Source of the DNA: Acidobacteriota bacterium
GTDB lineage: Bacteria > Acidobacteriota > UBA6911 > RPQK01 > JADFOI01
Assembly: GCA_027295745.1 (NCBI GenBank)
Contig: JAPUKI010000023.1
Span: forward strand, 1 to 5,125
DNA length: 5,125 nucleotides
Direction of reading: 5' to 3'
The notes below the pieces were generated by a model. That model was not told the DNA's origin and did not search any database. It worked only from the letters and a program-made list of their open reading frames with translations. Both the position numbers and the translations under genes were made by a program. Shown here one piece after another: positions 1 to 5,125 of the stretch. How positions within the stretch are numbered: position 1 is the first letter of the stretch; every line of letters starts with the position of its first letter.

Positions 1-1554
1 CTCTCGAGCCAACATGATCAGCTCTTCCAGATTGAGAATCCGATTATGAGCGTCTTCCGAATCCTCGTTCTTGAATGTTGTGATCAAGCCGGCGGCCTCA
101 ATCGTCTTTTCCAACAATAAATGGAGAGGGAGTTCCAAAAAGTTTTGACAATGGTCGATGAGACTCAAAAAGGGCTGTAGCACCCGGTGAGCTCGACCCG
201 GAAAGGTGTTCTCTTCCAGACCTTCCTGAAGGGCGCGCCACAGAGAAATCTTCTCCTCACGGGCTCTTTGATGCAGATGATCCAACGTGACTTGCCCGAT
301 CCCTCGTGGAGGTTGATTGATAATCCTCAAAAAGGAGACGTTATCATCAGGATTGACCACGACACGCAGGTAAGCGAGGGCATCCTTGATTTCTCTCCGG
401 CGATAGAAACTGACTCCTCCAATCAATTTGTAAGGAATCTTGAGGCGTCTCAAGGCCTCTTCGAATTGCCGGGATTGGAAGTTGGTTCGATATAAAACAG
501 CGATTCCCTTTTCTCCCTGCCGAAGATGCTCAGAGATCCTGTGTGACACATAGGCGGCCTCGGTTTGGGCGTTGGATGCCGCGAGGAGATCGATGAGGGG
601 ACCGGGTCGTTGATCTGTCCACAGGACCTTTCCCTTACGATTGACGTTGTTGGAAACCAGGCTGCTGGCAGCGTCGAGAATGTTCTGGGTCGAACGGTAG
701 TTTTGTTCGAGTTTGATGATGGTCGCACCGGGAAAATCCGCTTCAAAGCGGAGAATGTTTCCAATGTCAGAGCCCCGAAAACCATAGATGGACTGGTCTT
801 CGTCCCCGACAGCGGTAATGTTCTGATGAACCTCGGTCAGATTTCGGATCAAGTCGTACTGAGGACGATTGGTATCCTGATACTCGTCAATCAGGATGTA
901 ACGATACCATTCCCCGTACCGCTGCCGCACCTCAGGGTTCCTGGTCAACAACCTCACGGTTAGCAGAAGGAGGTCGTCAAAGTCCATGGCGTTGGAGCCT
1001 TTGAGAAAGCGCTCATAGGCGCTGTAGATCAGAGAGATTTCCTGGCTGGCCAGATCGCGTGACTGTTTAGCGTACTTCGCGGGAGTCCAGTTGTTGCTTT
1101 TGGCTCGACTGATGGCTGCCAGAGTCTTACGCATTGGCAGCTGGCTGTCGGTGAAATGGAGTTCTTTGTAGACGGCTTTGAGGACTCTTTTTTGATCATC
1201 CCTGTCGCAAATGGAAAAGTCCTTGCCATAGTCGATCAGGTCGGCGTAGCGCCGCAGTACTCGGACACCGAAGGAGTGAAATGTAGAGACGAGAGGGAAA
1301 GCCTCCAGATGGGTCAGCAGCTTTTCGACCCGATTTCGCATCTCCTCGGCGGCCTTGTTGGTGAAGGTCACCGCCAGGATTTGTTCAGGTCGGCAGATTC
1401 CCTGATCAATGAGATAGACGATTTTGTAAGTGATCGTTCGGGTTTTTCCGCTTCCCGCTCCTGCCAGAACAAGCATGGGGCCTTCGGCTTGTGTCACGGC
1501 AAGTTTCTGATGTTCGTTTAAGTGGGATAAGTAGTCTTTTTCTAAAGCCTGCAT
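1..1554 (-). CDS. uvrD: UvrD/PcrA-type SF1A DNA helicase, N-terminal 518 residues (gene continues past the left edge)
   Basis: ATP-dependent 3'-5' DNA helicase of the UvrD/PcrA/Rep family, a cytoplasmic enzyme of excision repair, replication restart and removal of blocks or recombinase from DNA. The minus strand is open from position 1554 to the edge. Visible motifs: Q-motif LNEHQ (12-16), Walker A AGAGSGKT (31-38), motif Ia TFTNKAAEEMRNRV (63-76), motif Ib STFHSFG (90-96), Walker B LIDEYQDTN (221-229), motif III VGDEDQSIYGFRGS (249-262), LEQNYRST (282-289), motif IV VLYRTNFQSR (353-362) and the 2A stretch GGVSFYRRREIKDALAYLR. Phe259 replaces the usual Trp of GWRGA. Motifs V and VI and the C-terminal tail lie outside the window; about 200 residues are missing against a usual length near 720. 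ATG 1554 is chosen because AGGGA lies 8 bases upstream. An in-frame ATG at 1578 has no such site. It lies 113 bases downstream of the TPR gene on the same strand. UvrD, PcrA and Rep cannot be separated without the C-terminus. Confidence 0.95.
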   Translation of the reverse strand, partial: MQALEKDYLSHLNEHQKLAVTQAEGPMLVLAGAGSGKTRTITYKIVYLIDQGICRPEQILAVTFTNKAAEEMRNRVEKLLTHLEAFPLVSTFHSFGVRVLRRYADLIDYGKDFSICDRDDQKRVLKAVYKELHFTDSQLPMRKTLAAISRAKSNNWTPAKYAKQSRDLASQEISLIYSAYERFLKGSNAMDFDDLLLLTVRLLTRNPEVRQRYGEWYRYILIDEYQDTNRPQYDLIRNLTEVHQNITAVGDEDQSIYGFRGSDIGNILRFEADFPGATIIKLEQNYRSTQNILDAASSLVSNNVNRKGKVLWTDQRPGPLIDLLAASNAQTEAAYVSHRISEHLRQGEKGIAVLYRTNFQSRQFEEALRRLKIPYKLIGGVSFYRRREIKDALAYLRVVVNPDDNVSFLRIINQPPRGIGQVTLDHLHQRAREEKISLWRALQEGLEENTFPGRAHRVLQPFLSLIDHCQNFLELPLHLLLEKTIEAAGLITTFKNEDSEDAHNRILNLEELIMLARE

Positions 1555-1560
1555 GGAGTT

Positions 1561-1639
1561 GGTCCCTGACGATAGCATGAAAGGACGACAGGGGGAAAGG
1601 ACAGCCTGATACGAGCTATCGGGAAATTAAACAGGGACC
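1561..1639 (-). promoter_or_regulatory. Nested inverted repeat in the helicase leader that can mask its ribosome binding site
   Basis: Read as mRNA (minus strand), the leader has an arm GGTCCCTG (1639-1632), then 10 bases, an arm CGATAGC (1627-1621 is part of the spacer; the arm itself is 1621-1615), a 38-base loop, GCTATCG (1576-1570), one base and CAGGGACC (1568-1561). Both arm pairs, 8 and 7 bp, are perfect and nested, with an asymmetric 10:1 internal loop. The last arm contains the Shine-Dalgarno AGGGA (1567-1563) of the helicase start at 1554, and the loop contains the weaker in-frame ATG at 1578. The structure could therefore limit translation of the helicase. Regulation is inferred; the arms are seen directly. 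There is no U-run, so an intrinsic terminator is unlikely. Confidence 0.45.
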
Positions 1640-1667
1640 TACGTAGACTGGGTGTAAGAAGTGCGGG

Positions 1668-2651
1668 TTAGCGGGTCACGCGCGCAATGAGTTCTTCAAG
1701 CCCTGCTAATGAGCCGTTATGGCTCGACTTGTAAAGCGTTTCCAAGTACTGCCGGCAGTGCTTGGCGTGGGGTGCCCCTCGTTGTACTGAGCCCCTGGCA
1801 AATGCCTCCATGGCCGAGTCCATCTGCTTCTGTTCCCATTGGCCCATTCCCATATAGTAGTAGGCCTCGCCGTTAAGAGCCGGATCCTTGGATATTCTCA
1901 GTACCTTCCCGTAGTTAGAAATTGCAGCGTCCCAGCTCTTGCGTTCCGCGGCCTCGCGGCCAACGATCGTGTAAGCGGTGGCTCTTTCCGTGTTGAGATA
2001 ATCGTTCCATTCGGCTTCGGGAGTTTGGGGCGGTCTTTCGGCAGCGTCAAGCCCCTCAGTGGTCCGCTCCGCATATTCGGATGCTTTGGCCCACTCCTTA
2101 CGGCCCGCATAAATCTTGGCCAGTGCACTCAGGATTTGATAGCAATCTTTGGGGGCAAGTTCAGCGCAGGCTTTATCCCCGTATTCCACTTGTTTCTCTT
2201 CATTCTTCAACTGTCCATAAGAGCTGGCCAGGACAAAAGCAAGACCAGCAAGAGGTTTCTCAACGTAGACTTTCTCGCCGTAGGTGGTCGCCGTGTTGAA
2301 CTGCTGTAACTGGTAAGCTGAGATCGCTGTCATATACAGTGTGTTTAGTTCATCGGGTTTCAGAGCAAGAAGCTTTTCACCTGCATCGAAAACCTTCCGC
2401 GACTGTCCTTGGTTCTGATATTCCTGCATTAACTGGAGATAACTCGCAATCGCATACTCGACCAATGTTGATCTTGGATTGGTTTCGATGAATTCAATGA
2501 TAGCGCCTTCTCTCTTGGTTGGATCAGCATTGATGGCAGTCTCGTAGGCTGCATACTCTTGAGTGGTGTACTGGGCCACGACAACAGTTTGGGCAAGGGT
2601 CAAGACCAAAAGGGGCGTAAAAATATTTTTCCAAAGTGATCGGGCGCTCAT
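1668..2651 (-). CDS. Secreted or periplasmic tetratricopeptide-repeat protein, 327 residues
   Basis: Exported TPR scaffold of unknown specific role. The N-terminus has a Sec signal: basic residues R4 and K8, a hydrophobic core at about 10-25 (IFTPLLVLTLAQTVVV) and a VVA|Q-type cleavage site after A26. No lipobox cysteine is seen, so it is probably soluble in the periplasm or secreted. After a charged helix with the phrase ETNPRSTLVEYA (56-67), helical repeats run at about 66-98, 103-134, 136-166, 171-203, 225-256 and 262-294. They show the alternating small and aromatic residues of TPRs, for example KSWDAAISNYGKVL and KQMDSAMEAFARG. No enzyme domain is visible, so a protein-binding role is inferred. 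The reading frame stays open 33 codons further up to ATG 2750, but ATG 2651 gives the clean signal peptide and has GAGGAGG upstream with a rather long 12-base gap. The helicase gene follows after 113 bases; co-transcription is possible, but a functional link is not evident. Confidence 0.87.
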   Translation of the reverse strand: MSARSLWKNIFTPLLVLTLAQTVVVAQYTTQEYAAYETAINADPTKREGAIIEFIETNPRSTLVEYAIASYLQLMQEYQNQGQSRKVFDAGEKLLALKPDELNTLYMTAISAYQLQQFNTATTYGEKVYVEKPLAGLAFVLASSYGQLKNEEKQVEYGDKACAELAPKDCYQILSALAKIYAGRKEWAKASEYAERTTEGLDAAERPPQTPEAEWNDYLNTERATAYTIVGREAAERKSWDAAISNYGKVLRISKDPALNGEAYYYMGMGQWEQKQMDSAMEAFARGSVQRGAPHAKHCRQYLETLYKSSHNGSLAGLEELIARVTR

Positions 2652-2879
2652 GACGGTATTTAACCTCCTCAAAACGGTTTTCTTGGATGTTGTTCCCTGC
2701 GACGGGCGCGCGAAGCGCAAACCACAAAGAGAATCGAGGGACGTTACCATAGTTTGCTCATACGATCAATCATGACCGGTAAATAATTTCAGAAATATTG
2801 CTTCTTCACCAGATCGTGTTAGTAATAGGTCAGATGACTTTCCAAGGATAAGGTTGCTAAAGGATAGGACTCTTTTTCT
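2652..2879. promoter_or_regulatory. Divergent intergenic control region between the TPR gene and the ParB-like gene
   Basis: These 228 bases separate two oppositely transcribed genes, so they should hold promoters in both directions. Seen directly: the Shine-Dalgarno for the TPR gene (CCTCCTC on the plus strand, 2664-2670), a GC-rich short hairpin (2706-2718), an AT-rich middle around 2778-2800 with the small inverted repeat ATTTC-A-GAAAT, and the Shine-Dalgarno AGGA (2866-2869) of the ParB-like gene. Only weak matches to sigma-70 boxes were found, such as TTGCTT and TAGTAA spaced 16 bases apart around 2799-2826, so no exact promoter is called. No tRNA, riboswitch or convincing operator is seen. 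Confidence 0.5.
2706..2718. repeat. GC-rich short hairpin, inverted copy of part of the palindrome at 5060-5076
   Basis: GCGCGCGAAGCGC can fold as a 4-bp stem (GCGC/GCGC). Its reverse complement, GCGCTTCGCGCGC, is found exactly at 5063-5075. The preceding bases GACGGGCGC (2701-2709) also recur directly at 5113-5121. Both places are non-coding, so this may be a degraded copy of a small dispersed intergenic element. The motif has low complexity, and chance is not excluded. On the minus strand it lies in the leader of the TPR gene. Confidence 0.35.
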
Positions 2880-3884
2880 ATGGCCCAGAAGCTTCATCAC
2901 AGTCTCAGAACGATTCAATCCGCCCAAATCGATCCTCAAGACCGACTCTTCGCCATTTCTCTTCCTTGGGTGCCGCTGGACCCACTCCTACGGTCAGTTC
3001 GGGAAAGCGGCATTCTCTCTCCTCTTCACGTCCAACCCGCAGGACCAGGGCGATTCAGAATTATCATCGGATTCCGCAGATTTGAGGTAGCCCGAGAGTT
3101 GGGAGTTCAAGAGATACCGTGCATCGTCAGAGAAGAAAAGAGTAAGCTCACCCTGTTTGTCCAGGCTCTGGAGGACAATCTGGTCAGCCGTCCTTTGCAT
3201 CTCCTTGAGAAGGCTCACCTCCTTTTGAAGTTGAGGGATGAGTTTGGACTCAGTGATCAGGTGTTGATGGATGACTTCATGTCGCTATTGGACATTCCGG
3301 TAGATCGGTTTCATCTCCAGCAGTACTTGAGTCTGGCGCGGCTTCCCGAATCGTTACAACGAGCGATTCTTGATCCGCTGGAACCTGAAGTTGCCCTGAA
3401 AATGTCGAGCTGGGAAAGTGAAGAACAGGAGCTTTTTCAAAACCTTGTCTCAAAGTTTCGGCTGGGCAGAAACAAGCAAAAGCAGCTGTTCGCTTTGCTT
3501 GATGAACTACGGGATTCAACAGCCCTGACTCCATCGGGATCCGGGACCAGGGTCTCCGTACCAGTACTGTGGGAACGAAGCGGTGCAGCCGCTATTGAGG
3601 TGGACCAACGTTTGTCTCTTTCAGATCGTTTCGCCAAGGCCTTCGAGGTACTCTATCGAGAGCGCTTCCCCCGTCTTTCTAGCCATGAAAAGGAGTATGA
3701 AAGACTCAAGTCTGCTTTGAAACTCCCCCCTCGGATTCAGTTTCATGCTCCTCGCTATTTTGAGGGTGAGAAGATTGATGTCTCCTTTGCCTTTCAAACT
3801 AGTGACGAACTGTATGAAACAGCCCAAAAATTAGAGGAAATAGCCCAGAGCGATGAAGTCAGAGAGATCTTGGAATTGTTGTAG
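2880..3884 (+). CDS. ParB-like protein (ParB/Srx-fold N-terminal domain, ParB-type helical middle, own C-terminal domain)
   Basis: A 334-residue relative of ParB/Spo0J, not the housekeeping chromosome partition protein. Residues about 13-85 form the ParB/sulfiredoxin-like domain: the phrase LLRSVRESGILSPLHVQP (36-53) matches the ParB box before the strand, and GFRRFEVARELGVQEIPCIV (64-83) matches the GERRxxAxxxxGxxxIPxxV box. ALEDNLVSRPLHLLEKA (96-112) matches the ParB ALIENLQREDLNPLEEA segment, keeping the Asn of the CTP/Mg site (N100). The GERR glutamate is F65 here, so CTP hydrolysis is doubtful. Residues about 115-210 are helical, with the ParB-like phrase LARLPESLQRAI. The C-terminus (about 240-334) includes ERFPRLSSHEKEYERLKSALKLPPRIQF and ends in a charged helix; it does not resemble the usual ParB dimerisation tail. 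ATG 2880 is the first start after an in-frame stop at 2865, with AGGA 10 bases upstream. There is no ParA neighbour. The SPL-like gene follows after 30 bases, so the two probably work together; DNA binding is inferred. Confidence 0.85.
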   Translation: MAQKLHHSLRTIQSAQIDPQDRLFAISLPWVPLDPLLRSVRESGILSPLHVQPAGPGRFRIIIGFRRFEVARELGVQEIPCIVREEKSKLTLFVQALEDNLVSRPLHLLEKAHLLLKLRDEFGLSDQVLMDDFMSLLDIPVDRFHLQQYLSLARLPESLQRAILDPLEPEVALKMSSWESEEQELFQNLVSKFRLGRNKQKQLFALLDELRDSTALTPSGSGTRVSVPVLWERSGAAAIEVDQRLSLSDRFAKAFEVLYRERFPRLSSHEKEYERLKSALKLPPRIQFHAPRYFEGEKIDVSFAFQTSDELYETAQKLEEIAQSDEVREILELL

Positions 3885-3900
3885 AGTGGCAGCCCGAACT

Positions 3901-3918
3901 ATGCGTAGCCCCCTATGA
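3901..3918 (+). other. Possible five-codon upstream reading frame overlapping the SPL-like start codon
   Basis: ATG CGT AGC CCC CTA TGA starts at 3901, and its stop overlaps the next start in an ATGA junction at 3915-3918. The SPL-like gene has no purine-rich Shine-Dalgarno (the bases just before its start are GTAGCCCCCT), so translation may reach it by coupling from the gene upstream or through this miniframe. The miniframe itself also lacks a good ribosome binding site. It may be chance. Confidence 0.2.
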
Positions 3919-5021
3919 AGCCGTATAAACCGGAAAAAATCTTTGTGGAACGGGCTGTCCAGGATCTGCCCATTACCCGCAATGTGTTGGAGCGATTACC
4001 CGAGGTTCCCACGGAGTACATTGATTCACGGGAATCTTTACTCCAGGAGTCTCAACGATGGAATCCAACCCTTGCTCGCGCAAAAAAATCGTTGATTTTG
4101 GCGCAGTATAAGGGGTGTTTCTTTAAGCCTTGTCCGGGCAGCCGAGCCAGAGAAGGCCTAAAAAGCGTTTGCTGTAACTACTTTGTGATTAACTACGCCA
4201 GTAACTGCCATATGGAGTGCAGCTACTGTTATCTGCAGTCGCATCTGAATTTTCCCTACCTGACCGTCTATGCGAACTGTGAAGATCTGCTCTCGGAATT
4301 GCAAGGGGCTTTCTCGGAAAGTCCTCATCGCTCCTTCCGCATTGGCACGGGAGAACTGGCCGACAGTCTGGGCCTGGATCTTCTGACCTCCTACAGTGTC
4401 CCCCTGGTCGAATTTTTCGCGAGCCAGAAAAATGCGGTCCTGGAATTCAAGACGAAATCCAACTGCGTCGAAAACCTTTTGGATCTGGAACATGGAGGCA
4501 GAACGGTGGTTTCCTGGTCCATGAATCCCCGCTTTATTCAGGAGCGGGAGGAACACAAAACCTCCACCATCAGTGAGCGGCTGGAGGCAGCAGAACGGTG
4601 TGTTGAGGTTGGATATCCGGTGGCCTTTCACCTGGATCCCCTAATTTTCTACGAGAGGTGGGAAGTGGATTATAAAGACCTGATCGAGGAGATCTTTGAC
4701 AGAATCCCCACTTCATCGGTTTCCTGGATTTCCATGGGGTCCCTCCGTATGACGGTCCCGTTGAAGGAGATGATGCGCAAGCGTTTCCCCAGTAGTTTCC
4801 TACCCCTGGGTGAATTGGTGCCCAGCGAAGACGGCAAGATGCGTTACTTCAAGCCGATTCGGGTGGACATGTACCGTAAAGTCCTGGGTTGGATTAAAGA
4901 CCAGAATCCAACCCTTCCCGTGTACTCCTGCATGGAAAGTCCCGACGTTTGGAGAAAAGTCTTCCAAAGCACTCCTTCAGAGGAAGAGTTGGGCCGGGAG
5001 ATCCTTCATTCTCTCGTATGA
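3915..5021 (+). CDS. Radical SAM protein of the spore photoproduct lyase (SPL) family
   Basis: A 368-residue radical SAM enzyme related to SplB, which reverses the spore photoproduct thymine dimer in DNA using a 5'-deoxyadenosyl radical. The cluster motif is C98-HME-C102-SY-C105 followed by YLQSHLNFPYLTVYAN, very close to the CHYCYLQ...PYIRVYVN region of SplB. Other SPL-like segments are SFRIGTGELADSLGLDLLT (140-158), LEFKTKSNCVENLLDLEHGGRTVVSWSMNP (176-205), ERLEAAERCVEVGYPVAFHLDPLI (221-244) and WEVDYKDLIEEIF (249-261). Where SplB has its hydrogen-donor cysteine (C141 in B. subtilis, in AACTSDIVGID) this protein has GTGEL, with no cysteine. Additional cysteines precede the cluster: C68 and C73 (KGCFFKPCPG) and C86-C87 (SVCCNYFVINYASNC). 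It is probably a DNA-lesion or nucleic-acid radical enzyme with a substrate other than spore photoproduct; this is inference. ATG 3915 is the only start after the in-frame stop at 3906. It lies 30 bases after the ParB-like gene, probably in one operon. Confidence 0.9.
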   Translation: MKPYKPEKIFVERAVQDLPITRNVLERLPEVPTEYIDSRESLLQESQRWNPTLARAKKSLILAQYKGCFFKPCPGSRAREGLKSVCCNYFVINYASNCHMECSYCYLQSHLNFPYLTVYANCEDLLSELQGAFSESPHRSFRIGTGELADSLGLDLLTSYSVPLVEFFASQKNAVLEFKTKSNCVENLLDLEHGGRTVVSWSMNPRFIQEREEHKTSTISERLEAAERCVEVGYPVAFHLDPLIFYERWEVDYKDLIEEIFDRIPTSSVSWISMGSLRMTVPLKEMMRKRFPSSFLPLGELVPSEDGKMRYFKPIRVDMYRKVLGWIKDQNPTLPVYSCMESPDVWRKVFQSTPSEEELGREILHSLV

Positions 5022-5025
5022 TTTC

Positions 5026-5055
5026 GTGCTGTGGTGCTGTGGTGCTGTGGTGCTG
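5026..5055. repeat. Tandem 8-mer repeat, 3.75 copies of GTGCTGTG
   Basis: Three perfect copies (5026-5033, 5034-5041, 5042-5049) and a partial GTGCTG (5050-5055) start 4 bases after the stop codon of the SPL-like gene. No coding explanation is seen. The perfect identity suggests recent slippage expansion, so copy number may vary between strains. Confidence 0.9.
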
Positions 5056-5059
5056 GCGG

Positions 5060-5079
5060 AGCGCGCTTCGCGCGCTTTT
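5060..5079 (+). terminator. GC-rich hairpin and short T-run, possible terminator of the ParB-like/SPL-like operon
   Basis: A perfect 7-bp stem AGCGCGC (5060-5066) and GCGCGCT (5070-5076) with a TTC loop is followed by TTT. Two more G-U pairs can extend the stem. It lies 38 bases after the stop codon of the SPL-like gene. The T-run is short, so it may instead be a dispersed repeat; see the related sequence at 2706-2718. Confidence 0.45.
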
Positions 5080-5080
5080 C

Positions 5081-5101
5081 AGGTTCCAGGTTGAAGGCTC
5101 A
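5081..5101. repeat. Degenerate heptamer tandem repeat, three copies (AGGTTCC, AGGTTGA, AGGCTCA)
   Basis: Three adjacent units with a period of exactly 7 bases share AGG at each start. They sit just after the hairpin in non-coding sequence. With the 8-mer array and hairpin they make a repeat-rich 3' region. The units differ by several bases, so a chance origin is possible. Confidence 0.4.
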
Positions 5102-5125
5102 GAAAATGTGGGGACGGGCGCCTAC

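Noticed and set aside
187..495. 102-codon plus-strand reading frame
   Set aside because: It lies wholly antisense to the well-supported helicase gene and has no recognisable motif.
565..963. 132-codon plus-strand reading frame
   Set aside because: Antisense to helicase motifs II to III; it is a shadow of the real gene.
1156..1521. 121-codon plus-strand reading frame
   Set aside because: Antisense to the helicase N-terminus including Walker A; no ribosome binding site or family match.
1639..1646. Palindrome CTACGTAG as an operator
   Set aside because: A single 8-base palindrome with no second copy or promoter context is not enough to call a binding site.
1839..2309. 156-codon plus-strand reading frame
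   Set aside because: Antisense to the TPR gene, whose signal peptide and repeats are clear.
2652..2750. Upstream start (ATG 2750) for the TPR protein
   Set aside because: It would bury the signal peptide behind 33 extra residues and has no Shine-Dalgarno; ATG 2651 has GAGGAGG upstream.
2799..2826. Sigma-70-like promoter TTGCTT with TAGTAA at 16-base spacing
   Set aside because: Each box matches only three of six consensus bases, which is not better than chance in AT-rich sequence.
2880..3884. Chromosome partition gene parB
   Set aside because: There is no parA beside it, the GERR box is altered and the C-terminal domain differs, so the symbol is not justified.
4158..4631. 157-codon minus-strand reading frame
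   Set aside because: Antisense to the radical SAM core, whose cysteine motif and SPL-like segments are unmistakable.

Overview
This is a bacterial chromosomal window of roughly 50% G+C with four protein genes in two divergent pairs, separated by a 228-base control region. The lineage cannot be fixed from the sequence. The secreted TPR protein starting its mature part with QYTTQEYAAYE, and the ParB-like plus SPL-like pair, recall Acidobacteriota and neighbouring deep-branching phyla (Desulfobacterota and Nitrospirota are alternatives). This is a low-confidence impression, and nothing points to a phage or plasmid.

Left half, minus strand. A secreted TPR-repeat protein (2651 to 1668) is followed after 113 bases by a UvrD/PcrA-type superfamily 1A DNA helicase (start 1554). 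The helicase runs off the left edge, so only its first 518 residues are present. The 113-base leader holds a nested inverted repeat whose outer arm contains the helicase ribosome binding site, a possible translational switch.

Right half, plus strand. A ParB-like protein (2880-3884) has an N-terminal ParB/Srx-fold domain with an altered GERR box, a central ParB-type helical domain and its own C-terminal domain. It is followed after 30 bases by a radical SAM protein of the spore photoproduct lyase (SPL) family (3915-5021). The SPL-like protein has the CxxxCxxC cluster motif but appears to lack the hydrogen-donor cysteine of true SPL, and it has extra cysteines just before the cluster loop. The tight spacing suggests one operon. 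The pair is the most interesting content of the window: a possible DNA-binding clamp or sensor with a radical enzyme acting on nucleic acid.

The last 104 bases are non-coding and repeat-rich: 3.75 copies of an 8-mer, a GC palindrome that may act as a terminator, and three degenerate heptamers. A 13-mer from the palindrome recurs, inverted, in the divergent control region.
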